This document shows, one piece after another, positions 1 through 6,923 of a DNA stretch of 24,423 bases (the first letter of the stretch is position 1; each line of letters begins with the position of its first letter). Source of the DNA: a virus; IMG/VR virus record IMGVR_UViG_3300013285_000077, positions 1 through 24,423 of that record, one strand, 5' to 3'. Both the position numbers and the translations under genes were made by a program. The notes beneath the pieces are model-generated. The model did no database searches and was not told the origin of the DNA. It saw only the letters and a program-made list of their open reading frames with translations.

Positions 1-390
1 AACTGGATTATTATTATAATCTATAATTTGCAATACACCATCAGAGTAGTTCTTTGCAAGTTCATCGTACTGAACAGTATCACCTGCTAGTAGAGTTGTA
101 TATTGTTGATATGATTCAGGGAAACCTAAAGAGATAATCCAATTATAGATTATGTTATAGTTTAACATGTTCTGATCTATAATGAATTGAATCTGTAGTG
201 GATCATATGACAATGTATCTCCAGGCAATGGTTGCGTAGAGAATGGAGTCGAGAAAGAAGGATCTCCTAATGTAATACCAGGTAGACTTGCTTGCTGACA
301 AAAGAATGTAACATTGGGAACCTTAGAAATACTAAAGTTGAACCCATTGGGTGATAGTGGATTTAATCCAGCTGGAATAGAAATGGTCAT
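1..390 (-). CDS. Virion structural protein, tail-tube-like (partial, C-terminus beyond the left edge)
   Basis: The minus strand opens at an ATG at 390 and reads without a stop to the window edge, giving 130 residues that start MTISIPAGLNPL. The pattern resembles the N-terminal half of the tail tube protein at 6300-6887: a hydrophobic FxxSIxKVPNVTFFCQ strand, then ASLPGI, then a GDxLxYDPLQIQF strand, a D-N-M-x-N-Y stretch and a Trp. Gp19 shows the same order (QFLCKAAQLP, later a Trp-rich VTIYND segment). This suggests a tail-tube fold. T4 has tube-like baseplate proteins (gp48, gp54), so a tube-initiator or baseplate-tube role is possible, but the assignment is inference. No good Shine-Dalgarno sequence precedes the ATG. 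The gene starts only 17 bases after the U-tract of the gene 23 terminator. Confidence 0.7.
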   Translation of the reverse strand, partial: MTISIPAGLNPLSPNGFNFSISKVPNVTFFCQQASLPGITLGDPSFSTPFSTQPLPGDTLSYDPLQIQFIIDQNMLNYNIIYNWIISLGFPESYQQYTTLLAGDTVQYDELAKNYSDGVLQIIDYNNNPV

Positions 391-406
391 ATAGTTATTT
401 AGGAAG

Positions 407-435
407 AAAAAAAGGGGAACCGAAGTCCCCCTTTT
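407..435 (-). terminator. Rho-independent terminator after the major capsid gene, UUCG tetraloop
   Basis: Read on the minus strand, a GGGGGAC arm, a TTCG loop and a GTTCCCC arm (one G-U pair) are followed by seven T. Four A before the arm can also pair with the first T residues. It lies 32 bases past the gene 23 stop, so it ends the 20-to-23 head transcript. Confidence 0.9.
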
Positions 436-466
436 AAAACACCTATCTTACGTAGGTTTCTAACTA

Positions 467-1759
467 TTACATCAAGTTAGTAACAGTTACACGACGGTAG
501 TAGTAGTTCTTATTGGAGATAATATCACCAGTAGTACCTGAACTATCATCCAAGTCAACGAATGGGTTTGCAACCATGCCGTAACGAGTCTTGAAACCAA
601 TTTTAGGTTGGAAGCTGTTAGGATCAACAGCACGAACCATTTGTAGAGGAACGTATGGGCAATAGAACAAGCCAGCGTCAAAAGCAGAAGCACCTTTGTA
701 ACCAACTACGAAGAACTGTGAAGAAGACACGTTTGAAGAATATGGGTCAACATAAACTTTATACTTGCCATTTAAAATACCAGCGAAAGTAGTAGAAGTA
801 TCATCAACAGTCAAGTTATTCTTACCAGACAAGCCAGAAGAATAATCAAGAACGCCAGACATTGCTAGAGCAGAAGCAACGTCAGCAGAAGTGATGATAA
901 AGTTACCACGACCACGACGAGTTTGTTGACCGATAGCATTGGCTTCACGTTCGATTTGGAACATTAGACCTTTGAATTTCTCAACAGACCAACGACCATT
1001 AGAGTCAACGTCAAGGTCAAAAGTACCAGCAGTTGCAGTACCAACAGCAGCACCAGGAACGGCACTACGGTAAACAGTACGAACAACTTCACGGTTGATC
1101 TCAGCAAGAATCTCAGTAGAGAGAATATTGCTTAATTCGCCTTCAGCGTCAAGACCATGAACTGCTTTCAAATCTTGTGCTAATTCAACTGAGTATTCAG
1201 CTTTTAGCGCACGAGTTTTAGCAACTACAGAAGTCTTTTCGATGCTGAAAGACATAGCAGCGAAAGAACCATCAGCAGTACCACCTTGGCCAAGACGCTC
1301 AGCTGCAGCAGTAGAAATACCAGCACCTGCAGTAGCATTACCAGCAGCAGCGGAACCACCTTGAGTACCACCACCAGAGAAAGTAGAATCAGCTTCATTG
1401 AAGAGAGCCTCAGTACCACCTTGAGTGCTGTAACGTGATTTCATTGCGAAAATCAAGCCAGTAGGTTGAGTCATTGGTTGTACACCGCAGATATCGTAAG
1501 CGATAAGTTGTGGCATAGCACGACGAACCAAGCTGATCAATACTGGGTCAAATTTAGCAATACCACCAGTGTCAGCATAAGAGCCAACGCTGTTAGCTGG
1601 AGCAGCTTCGAAAAGAGCTTCAGATTGTTTTGCCATTTCTTTCTCTTGGTTTTCTAAGAGAACAGCTGTAACTTCTTTACGATAGTTATCAGTGATAGGA
1701 GCAGAACCCTCGTGATTTAACACGGGTGCCCATTTTTCCATTAATTGTTTGCGATCCAT
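467..1759 (-). CDS. 23: Major capsid protein (T4 gp23 family)
   Basis: This 430-residue protein is the hexameric shell subunit of the T4-like head. Family signs include the N-terminal MDRKQLMEKWAPVL region, the FDPVLISLVRRAMPQLIAYD segment after residue 70, PMTQPTGLIFAMKSRY, and a C-terminal IGFKTRYGMVANPF. T4 gp23 is 521 residues and loses its N-terminal 65 to the prohead protease, which cuts after (I/L)-x-E. The matching site here is probably L49-F50-E51 followed by AAPANS, which would leave about 379 residues; this site is inferred. A Gly/Ala/Ser-rich insert lies near residues 125-160. The gene follows scaffold 22 by 20 bases, with an AAGGA ribosome site, and ends in a strong terminator. 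No separate promoter octamer was seen in the gap. Confidence 0.97.
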   Translation of the reverse strand: MDRKQLMEKWAPVLNHEGSAPITDNYRKEVTAVLLENQEKEMAKQSEALFEAAPANSVGSYADTGGIAKFDPVLISLVRRAMPQLIAYDICGVQPMTQPTGLIFAMKSRYSTQGGTEALFNEADSTFSGGGTQGGSAAAGNATAGAGISTAAAERLGQGGTADGSFAAMSFSIEKTSVVAKTRALKAEYSVELAQDLKAVHGLDAEGELSNILSTEILAEINREVVRTVYRSAVPGAAVGTATAGTFDLDVDSNGRWSVEKFKGLMFQIEREANAIGQQTRRGRGNFIITSADVASALAMSGVLDYSSGLSGKNNLTVDDTSTTFAGILNGKYKVYVDPYSSNVSSSQFFVVGYKGASAFDAGLFYCPYVPLQMVRAVDPNSFQPKIGFKTRYGMVANPFVDLDDSSGTTGDIISNKNYYYRRVTVTNLM

Positions 1760-1779
1760 TTGGATTTCCTTTTTTAAAA

Positions 1780-2808
1780 TTAAATATTGTTGAGTGCTGA
1801 TAAGTAAGCAGACATTTTAGGATCTGTACTCTTTTTAGCACCAGTAGATTCAGTAATGATTTCAACTGGAGTATCAGTTACAACAGATGTTACACCTGAT
1901 GTAGTTTTAGTAGTGAAATAACTTTCACGTAAAGTCTTAACTTTTTGCTCATAAGTTTCTGCATCTTCGTAAGCAACTTCAGCAACTAGGCCAGTAAACT
2001 TCTCAGCTTCTGTATCAGTCAATCCTTCGCTTAACGACTTGACAATTTCAGTACGTTTTGATTCACTAACTGTTTTAGTCAATGTAATATTAGCAGCAAC
2101 TTGTTCGTCAATTTTAGTTTTGAGTTCGCTAATTTGATCTTCCATGTCGGCAAGTAGGTCATACTTTTCTTCAGGAACATCAATATAGTGTTCTTCGAAT
2201 AGTCCCTTCAGACCATCAACGAAACTCTCTAAAATGTCAGACTTAATACCACGCTCAAGGGCTATTTCATTCTGTGTCATCCACTGCTCGGCAACGTAAC
2301 CGAGGTATCCATCAACTTGTTCAACAATACCCTCAATTTCTTCAGCAACAGTAGTAGCTACTTTTGCTTCGAACTCTTCTTCTAAACGAGTAACTTCAGC
2401 AGTTACACGTGACATAACAGCAGCTTCGAAAATCGTTGCAGCTTTAGTTTTGAATTCTTCAGTCAATTCTTCGCCATCTAACATAGCGTCGATATCTTCT
2501 TTCATGCCTTTAACAGCAGTACCTTTCTTGACTGGAGTCTGGTCACCATTGTGTGGGTTCATAGAACCTGTAGGTGCTTTCTCTGCGTCTTTTTCATCTT
2601 GTACATTGTTACGTGCATTGTCTGGATTTGGTGTTTCACCACCAGATGGTACATTGTTAGATGCATCACGGATAGGTGTTTGATCACCAGCACCTGCATT
2701 GGCAGTAACATCTTTTTTACCTGTTTCAGCGCCAGCCAATTTGGCTTCATCTAATTTTTGTTTCTTAGACTCTGCTAAAATTTTAGCGATTTTTTGTTCG
2801 ATTGACAT
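1780..2808 (-). CDS. 22: Prohead core scaffolding protein (T4 gp22 family)
   Basis: This 342-residue acidic, mostly helical protein forms the internal core on which the capsid assembles and is then digested by the protease. The segment LTEEFKTKAATIFEAAV at about residues 115-131 is typical of gp22. Long charged coiled-coil stretches follow to about residue 290, and the C-terminus SAYLSALNNI also fits the family. Residues 30-100 are a low-complexity Gly/Asn/Pro-rich linker in which GDQTP occurs twice (41-45 and 88-92), making the protein longer than T4 gp22 (269 residues). The start has an AGGAG ribosome site. An exact late promoter lies 34 bases upstream, so genes 22 and 23 can be made from their own transcript. 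Confidence 0.92.
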   Translation of the reverse strand: MSIEQKIAKILAESKKQKLDEAKLAGAETGKKDVTANAGAGDQTPIRDASNNVPSGGETPNPDNARNNVQDEKDAEKAPTGSMNPHNGDQTPVKKGTAVKGMKEDIDAMLDGEELTEEFKTKAATIFEAAVMSRVTAEVTRLEEEFEAKVATTVAEEIEGIVEQVDGYLGYVAEQWMTQNEIALERGIKSDILESFVDGLKGLFEEHYIDVPEEKYDLLADMEDQISELKTKIDEQVAANITLTKTVSESKRTEIVKSLSEGLTDTEAEKFTGLVAEVAYEDAETYEQKVKTLRESYFTTKTTSGVTSVVTDTPVEIITESTGAKKSTDPKMSAYLSALNNI

Positions 2809-2841
2809 CGTTATTTCTCCTAACTGGATAGTTCTATGATT

Positions 2842-2849
2842 TATTTATA
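2842..2849 (-). promoter_or_regulatory. T4-type late promoter, exact TATAAATA, driving genes 22 and 23
   Basis: The minus strand reads AAATATAAATAAATC, with the octamer 2 bases past the protease stop and 33 bases before the gene 22 start. TATAAATA is the T4 late consensus recognised by gp55 with host RNA polymerase. The placement gives a short leader of roughly 27 bases. Confidence 0.8.
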
Positions 2850-2851
2850 TT

Positions 2852-3505
2852 TTATCTGATTTTACTCAGAAAGTGTTGGAAAGCCTGAATCTTTGCTTCC
2901 TCTAGATTTCTAGAAGAAGTTTTTCTAATGAAAGATTTTACCTCTTCAATATTTTGCTCCACAAACTTTCCATCAACAAATGTCCATTCCTTACCTTCCA
3001 TAATACCCCTGACGTAAGCATCTGGAGCAGAAGGATCGGCAACAATATCAGCTGCAGTAGACAGCATGAAATCGTCCTGAACAACCTGAACACCCTCATC
3101 GTTAGTTTTGAGTGAACCCATTGCTCTTGAAGACACACCAAGGTTTGCGCCACCTTCTAAAAGACCTTTAGCGATTTGACCCATTGGAGTATCCAAAATC
3201 TTGGCACGACCAATATAGTTCGTACCTTCTTTACGTAAAGAAGTAATCATATGCGATACACGATCAAGGTTGATACCTGGACCTTCTGGGTGACCAAGTT
3301 CACCGTATGCGCGATTCATTTCAACTGCTTCTTTTAGATAACGACCGACCTCACGATCCATTGTACTTTCTTTGTACATACGACCATTACGGTTTTTAAT
3401 TTCTGATTGAAGGAAAACACCTTCAATAAAATATTGTTTTGGTTTACCTAACTTCTCTTCAACGATTACGTTAGTTGTGTCGTAGACTTCTCTAATTAAT
3501 TTCAT
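2852..3505 (-). CDS. 21: Prohead maturation protease (T4 gp21 family)
   Basis: This 217-residue serine protease cleaves the scaffold, the core proteins and the N-terminus of the capsid protein. Family motifs are FIEGVFLQSEIKNRNGRMY near residue 27, GELGHPEGPGINLDRVSH at 68-85 (candidate catalytic His72 or His85) and NLGVSSRAMGSL at 121-132, where Ser125 or Ser126 should be the nucleophile. A conserved VADPSAP segment follows at about 145-151. The length matches T4 gp21 (212 residues). The ribosome site GGGAG overlaps the end of the upstream 142-aa gene. The stop sits beside the late promoter for gene 22. Confidence 0.95.
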   Translation of the reverse strand: MKLIREVYDTTNVIVEEKLGKPKQYFIEGVFLQSEIKNRNGRMYKESTMDREVGRYLKEAVEMNRAYGELGHPEGPGINLDRVSHMITSLRKEGTNYIGRAKILDTPMGQIAKGLLEGGANLGVSSRAMGSLKTNDEGVQVVQDDFMLSTAADIVADPSAPDAYVRGIMEGKEWTFVDGKFVEQNIEEVKSFIRKTSSRNLEEAKIQAFQHFLSKIR

Positions 3506-3507
3506 TC

Positions 3508-3936
3508 TTAGCTCCCTACCACAGTTCTGTCGTCATAAGCACCATAAGTAGCGTCTTCTACTTTAGTAGACCAGCCAGCAAGTTTACGTAAAGTAATATA
3601 ACCAGTAACTGCGGCAGTACCAATAGTAAATACTAAATCAGATGTATTGTTAACTGAATCAGAAAAACCATTTGAGATAAACTCAAAGTCAATAGCAGCA
3701 CCAGGAGACCCTTGGAAAACCGCAACACCACCTCGTGTGATTGTTAGGTTTGAATTAGTCAAACCAGAAGCAATAATACGAACCATATTTACCATTGGTG
3801 TATCTGAATTACGAGCCTGAGTAGTAGCAGCTAAACCAGCAATCGCTACTGTACCTGTATCAGTGGCACCACCAGTAAACTTAATAATAGTTTCTTGGTT
3901 GACGTTTCTAAGTGTATCAAATCTAATAGCAGCCAT
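3508..3936 (-). CDS. Unknown beta-rich protein in the head gene cluster (candidate capsid accessory protein)
   Basis: This 142-residue protein has no recognised motif. It is rich in Thr, Ala, Gly and Val with alternating strand-like segments (for example LTITRGGVAVFQGSPGA and DLVFTIGTAAVTGYITLRKL) and no Cys, signal peptide or membrane segment. Such composition suits a small beta-sandwich virion protein. It lies between the 68-position gene and protease 21, where T4 has no gene. It is separated from the next gene upstream by one base and from gene 21 by two, with a GAGG ribosome site, so it must be co-expressed with the prohead genes. A capsid decoration or head-completion role is inference from position only. 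Confidence 0.75.
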   Translation of the reverse strand: MAAIRFDTLRNVNQETIIKFTGGATDTGTVAIAGLAATTQARNSDTPMVNMVRIIASGLTNSNLTITRGGVAVFQGSPGAAIDFEFISNGFSDSVNNTSDLVFTIGTAAVTGYITLRKLAGWSTKVEDATYGAYDDRTVVGS

Positions 3937-3937
3937 G

Positions 3938-4483
3938 TTATTCCTCTATTTGTTCAAGCACATGAAAGAAGTTCTCTTTTGACTCTCTCATGAACTCAAT
4001 AATCTCTGTTTGTTTACCTAATAAGTTATTTAGGCGATCTTGCGTTTCTTCGTTAATTGCAACAGTAGAATTATCAGCAAGAATATAATGTAGTTTACCT
4101 TCAACAATCCTATCAAGTTTATTTAAAGAGCGAATCTTTTGAACAACTAGATCAACGCTAAACATATTTGAAGAAGCAAGTTCGATGTATGATTCTATTA
4201 GGGTATCAGTAACTTTAATATCGTAGTGTTCTTTAATAATACTGGCCACTGTGTTATCCGAAATTTCTTGATACGTATCTTTTGTTATTTTCTCGGCCAG
4301 TTGATGTGTATCGTAATCTTCTTTAATATATTTTCTTGCTTCTTCAATCGTCTTATGATTAGTAACAATTCCATTAATTAAAATCTTTCCACCAGTAGTC
4401 TGTTCGATTAACTGACGATAAGATCTAACACTTTCAACAATGTTAGATTTTTGAAGAGAAGATTTTAATTCGTAGTATTTCAT
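3938..4483 (-). CDS. Prohead core protein in the gp68 position
   Basis: This 181-residue, highly charged, mainly helical protein ends in an acidic tail, HVLEQIEE. Its place directly after the 67-like gene and before protease 21 is the T4 gene 68 position, and T4 gp68 (141 residues) is a minor prohead core protein. I do not recognise a diagnostic motif, so the gp68 link rests on synteny, size and composition. Its ATG overlaps the TGA of the upstream gene (ATGA), which suggests translational coupling. The local ribosome site is weak (GAAGAAG). Confidence 0.7.
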   Translation of the reverse strand: MKYYELKSSLQKSNIVESVRSYRQLIEQTTGGKILINGIVTNHKTIEEARKYIKEDYDTHQLAEKITKDTYQEISDNTVASIIKEHYDIKVTDTLIESYIELASSNMFSVDLVVQKIRSLNKLDRIVEGKLHYILADNSTVAINEETQDRLNNLLGKQTEIIEFMRESKENFFHVLEQIEE

Positions 4484-4674
4484 TCTTCTTCAGTAGTTAT
4501 TGGTTCTTCAGCAGTTACTTCTGACTCTTCTTGTTTAAACATACTTTGCGCAACATTGGCGTGCATATCATCTAAACGAATTGCGATCTTTTCTGCCATT
4601 GCAGCATTAAATGCTGAATCAATACCTGTGGCATCTTTATTAATAATTGCTGAAACTAAATCTAATGTACTCAT
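4480..4674 (-). CDS. 67: Small prohead core protein (gp67-like)
   Basis: This 64-residue protein has a helical N-terminal part (residues 1-47, ending AKIAIRLDDMHANVAQSMF after a short linker) and a very acidic tail, EESEVTAEEPITTEEE. The pattern of a helical body, an (I/V)AxSMF end and an acidic tail directly after the portal gene fits the gp67 internal core peptides of T4-like phages (T4 gp67 is 80 residues). It has a good AAGGAG ribosome site, follows portal gene 20 by 9 bases and overlaps the next gene by 4 bases. The symbol rests on synteny and overall pattern. Confidence 0.75.
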   Translation of the reverse strand: MSTLDLVSAIINKDATGIDSAFNAAMAEKIAIRLDDMHANVAQSMFKQEESEVTAEEPITTEEE

Positions 4675-4683
4675 AATATCTCC

Positions 4684-6273
4684 TTATTGACCATTCGGTT
4701 TTGGCGCATCGGCTACTGGAGCCTCAGTTGCCTGTGGTGCATTTGCTTGTAGGAAGTTCTGTTGTGCAGCTTGCGTCACACCAGCCAACTGTCCTGTTCG
4801 TTCTGCATCACTCATATGATATTCCTCATCGGAATCTATTTGCTCTTGCATTTCTTCAATTTCATCTTCAGTCTGCATAAGAACATTTTTCTTAACCCAG
4901 TCCATAGAATAAAACTTACCAAGATATGGTTCAATTAATTGTAGGGCATTTAAACGACCCATCAAGATTTCATTATCTTTTAATTCAGCGTAGTGGTTAT
5001 CAACAACAAAGTTATAACGTATATCTTGTTTAATTAAGTCCCAGTCCTCTGGGCGCATAATATTTTTAGCAATTAACTGAACACGTAGTGCATCAGTAAA
5101 CATGTGCGCAAACTTTTGACGTAGTCTAATAATAAACTTATTAAACTTAACTTCATCTCGACTAATTTCTTGTGCGCGACCAATACTAAAACCACCATCT
5201 TGTTGAAGGCGACCAATTGGCACGTTCAACGCACGATATAATTTCTGTTGGAAGTATTCGATATCTTGGATTTCACCAAGATTTTGGCCACCTGGAAGTG
5301 TAGTAATTTCAGTACCCTTACCACCTTCACGACGTGGCATCCAGAAATCTTCCATCATTGATAAATGGCGACGATCATCTCTGACCTCACCTGTTGTTGC
5401 ATCATAAACAATCTTGTTACGGAACTTGTTCATAATATCATTAACGTATTGTTCTGCCTTAACTTTTGGCAAATTACCTACATCAACATAAAATATTCTG
5501 CGCTCTGGCGCACGACTGATACGGTAGATAACTAAAGAATCTTCAATCATCTTTAACTGATTAGTTGGCTTAATTGCTTTATGCAAATAAGACATCATCA
5601 TACCAGTATTAGCATCTAAGAAACCAGATGGTACATAAACCACTGAATCTAAAGACAACTTAACACCTTGAGTTGTTTGCTCAGTAATACCTTTATCATT
5701 GTAAAGATAATATTCCTGAACTTCTTTAACAACTTCAACACCTTGAGGAGTTCTTGATTTAACTACATTTTTAATCCTACGAATTTTACGTGGATCAATA
5801 TAGCGTAACTCAACAATTCCCTGCTTTAAATTTGTTTCATCTAACAGAATATGATAGTAAAGACGACCATCAACATACCAAGTTCTAAAGATCTCATGAC
5901 CACGTTCTTGGAATTTTAACAGCTTAATTACTTCATGAAACTCAGCACGAACTTTTTTCTTAATACTATCAGAAATCTCAACGTCATCTAGATTAATAGT
6001 AACTGTTTGATCTTCTTCATCGTATACAATTGCTTCACTAACGATATCTTCAATTGCACCATCGCAATCACTGTAGGTAGCAACTTCACGGTAACGACGG
6101 ATTAGGTCGTTCTCGTTTTTAATAACACCATCTAGATCCATGACCATACCATAGTAACCACCAGCATTAACGCCAGTGTTTACTACAGTTGATCCATCCT
6201 GTGGGTTAGGAGAGACAATACTGTCTAACTCCCTCTCCTTTTTTCTTAGTATTTCAAAGCCAAATAACTGCAT
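4684..6273 (-). CDS. 20: Portal vertex protein (T4 gp20 family)
   Basis: This 529-residue protein forms the dodecameric DNA portal at the head vertex and docks the terminase during packaging. Recognisable gp20 segments include LIRRYREVATYSDCDGAIEDIV near residues 57-78, RTWYVDGRLYYHI near 129-141, IVELRYIDPRKIRRIK near 153-168, and a central APERRIFYVDVGNLPK. A later block contains LPGGQNLGEIQDIEYFQ. The length agrees with T4 gp20 (524 residues). The C-terminus carries an Ala/Gln/Pro-rich tail. The gene follows the tail tube gene by 26 bases with a GAGGG ribosome site. Confidence 0.97.
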   Translation of the reverse strand: MQLFGFEILRKKERELDSIVSPNPQDGSTVVNTGVNAGGYYGMVMDLDGVIKNENDLIRRYREVATYSDCDGAIEDIVSEAIVYDEEDQTVTINLDDVEISDSIKKKVRAEFHEVIKLLKFQERGHEIFRTWYVDGRLYYHILLDETNLKQGIVELRYIDPRKIRRIKNVVKSRTPQGVEVVKEVQEYYLYNDKGITEQTTQGVKLSLDSVVYVPSGFLDANTGMMMSYLHKAIKPTNQLKMIEDSLVIYRISRAPERRIFYVDVGNLPKVKAEQYVNDIMNKFRNKIVYDATTGEVRDDRRHLSMMEDFWMPRREGGKGTEITTLPGGQNLGEIQDIEYFQQKLYRALNVPIGRLQQDGGFSIGRAQEISRDEVKFNKFIIRLRQKFAHMFTDALRVQLIAKNIMRPEDWDLIKQDIRYNFVVDNHYAELKDNEILMGRLNALQLIEPYLGKFYSMDWVKKNVLMQTEDEIEEMQEQIDSDEEYHMSDAERTGQLAGVTQAAQQNFLQANAPQATEAPVADAPKPNGQ

Positions 6274-6299
6274 AATGTAAAACCCTCAGGTGTTTAATA

Positions 6300-6887
6300 T
6301 TATAGTGGGAAGCTACCAACTGGAGTATCAATAGAAACATTAACTCCAAATCCAGCAGCAGCACCAGTAGCAGATGTAAAGAAGTTGTATTGGAACTCTA
6401 CATCGAACTGTTCAATAGCATTTTGTTGTTCGTAATCTAAACCGATTGCAGAAACAGTAGTTGGATAAGCATCAACAAACTTATAAGTCTTGATGATTGA
6501 ACCACTACGGTCTAATTGATGCACTTGCAAGTCAACTTGATAATCAGTAGGATTGACACGACCAGAAGTAGTGTCATAGTTCTGAATACCAGATTGCCAT
6601 TGTTCTAGTGCATTACGGATACCAAAAGTAGTATCGTTGTAAATTGTCACAGTCCATGGTTGGAAAGTACGCTCACCAGCAAAGTTAACAGGGCGACCAC
6701 GATAAAGAACACCAATGTTCTCAATAGTGGAAGCAGGTAACTGAGCAGCTTTACACAAAAATTGTGCACGCTGACCAGCTACTGGACCTAGTGTAACGAA
6801 GTTAGGGAAGGTAAGTTCAACACGGAATTGATTCGGGCGAGCACCGCCACCCAACATCTGCGCTTTAAAATCAGCAATATTTGCCAT
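6300..6887 (-). CDS. 19: Tail tube protein (T4 gp19 family)
   Basis: This 195-residue protein is the subunit stacked as hexameric rings in the inner tail tube. Gp19-like segments are NQFRVELTFPNFV near residue 19, QFLCKAAQLPASTIENIGV near 42-60, YRGRPVNFAGERTFQPWTVTIYND near 62-85, and a C-terminal QQNAIEQFDVEFQYNFF. It is longer than T4 gp19 (163 residues), mostly through a Gly/Ala-rich C-terminus. It sits just after the sheath gene, as in T4. A GATAAATA octamer 23 bases upstream and an AAGGAG ribosome site suggest strong late expression. Confidence 0.94.
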   Translation of the reverse strand: MANIADFKAQMLGGGARPNQFRVELTFPNFVTLGPVAGQRAQFLCKAAQLPASTIENIGVLYRGRPVNFAGERTFQPWTVTIYNDTTFGIRNALEQWQSGIQNYDTTSGRVNPTDYQVDLQVHQLDRSGSIIKTYKFVDAYPTTVSAIGLDYEQQNAIEQFDVEFQYNFFTSATGAAAGFGVNVSIDTPVGSFPL

Positions 6888-6910
6888 TTAATTCTCCTTA
6901 ATTCTTTCTA

Positions 6911-6918
6911 TATTTATC
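6911..6918 (-). promoter_or_regulatory. Late-promoter-like octamer GATAAATA upstream of gene 19
   Basis: The minus strand reads AATAGATAAATATAG in the 36-base gap between sheath and tube genes. It matches T4 late TATAAATA at seven of eight positions. The spacing to the gene 19 ATG (23 bases) suits a short late leader. Confidence 0.65.
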
Positions 6919-6923
6919 TATTA

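Noticed and set aside
396-403. CCTAAATA octamer just upstream of the left-edge gene, as a late promoter
   Set aside because: It ends 5 bases before the ATG, so RNA would start at or inside the start codon. It also lies right behind the gene 23 terminator T-tract. It was not listed as a promoter, though a leaderless message is not excluded.
6290-6300. TATAAT-like sequence at the end of gene 19 as a sigma-70 promoter for gene 20
   Set aside because: It includes the gene 19 stop codon, has no clear -35 partner and is expected by chance in AT-rich DNA.
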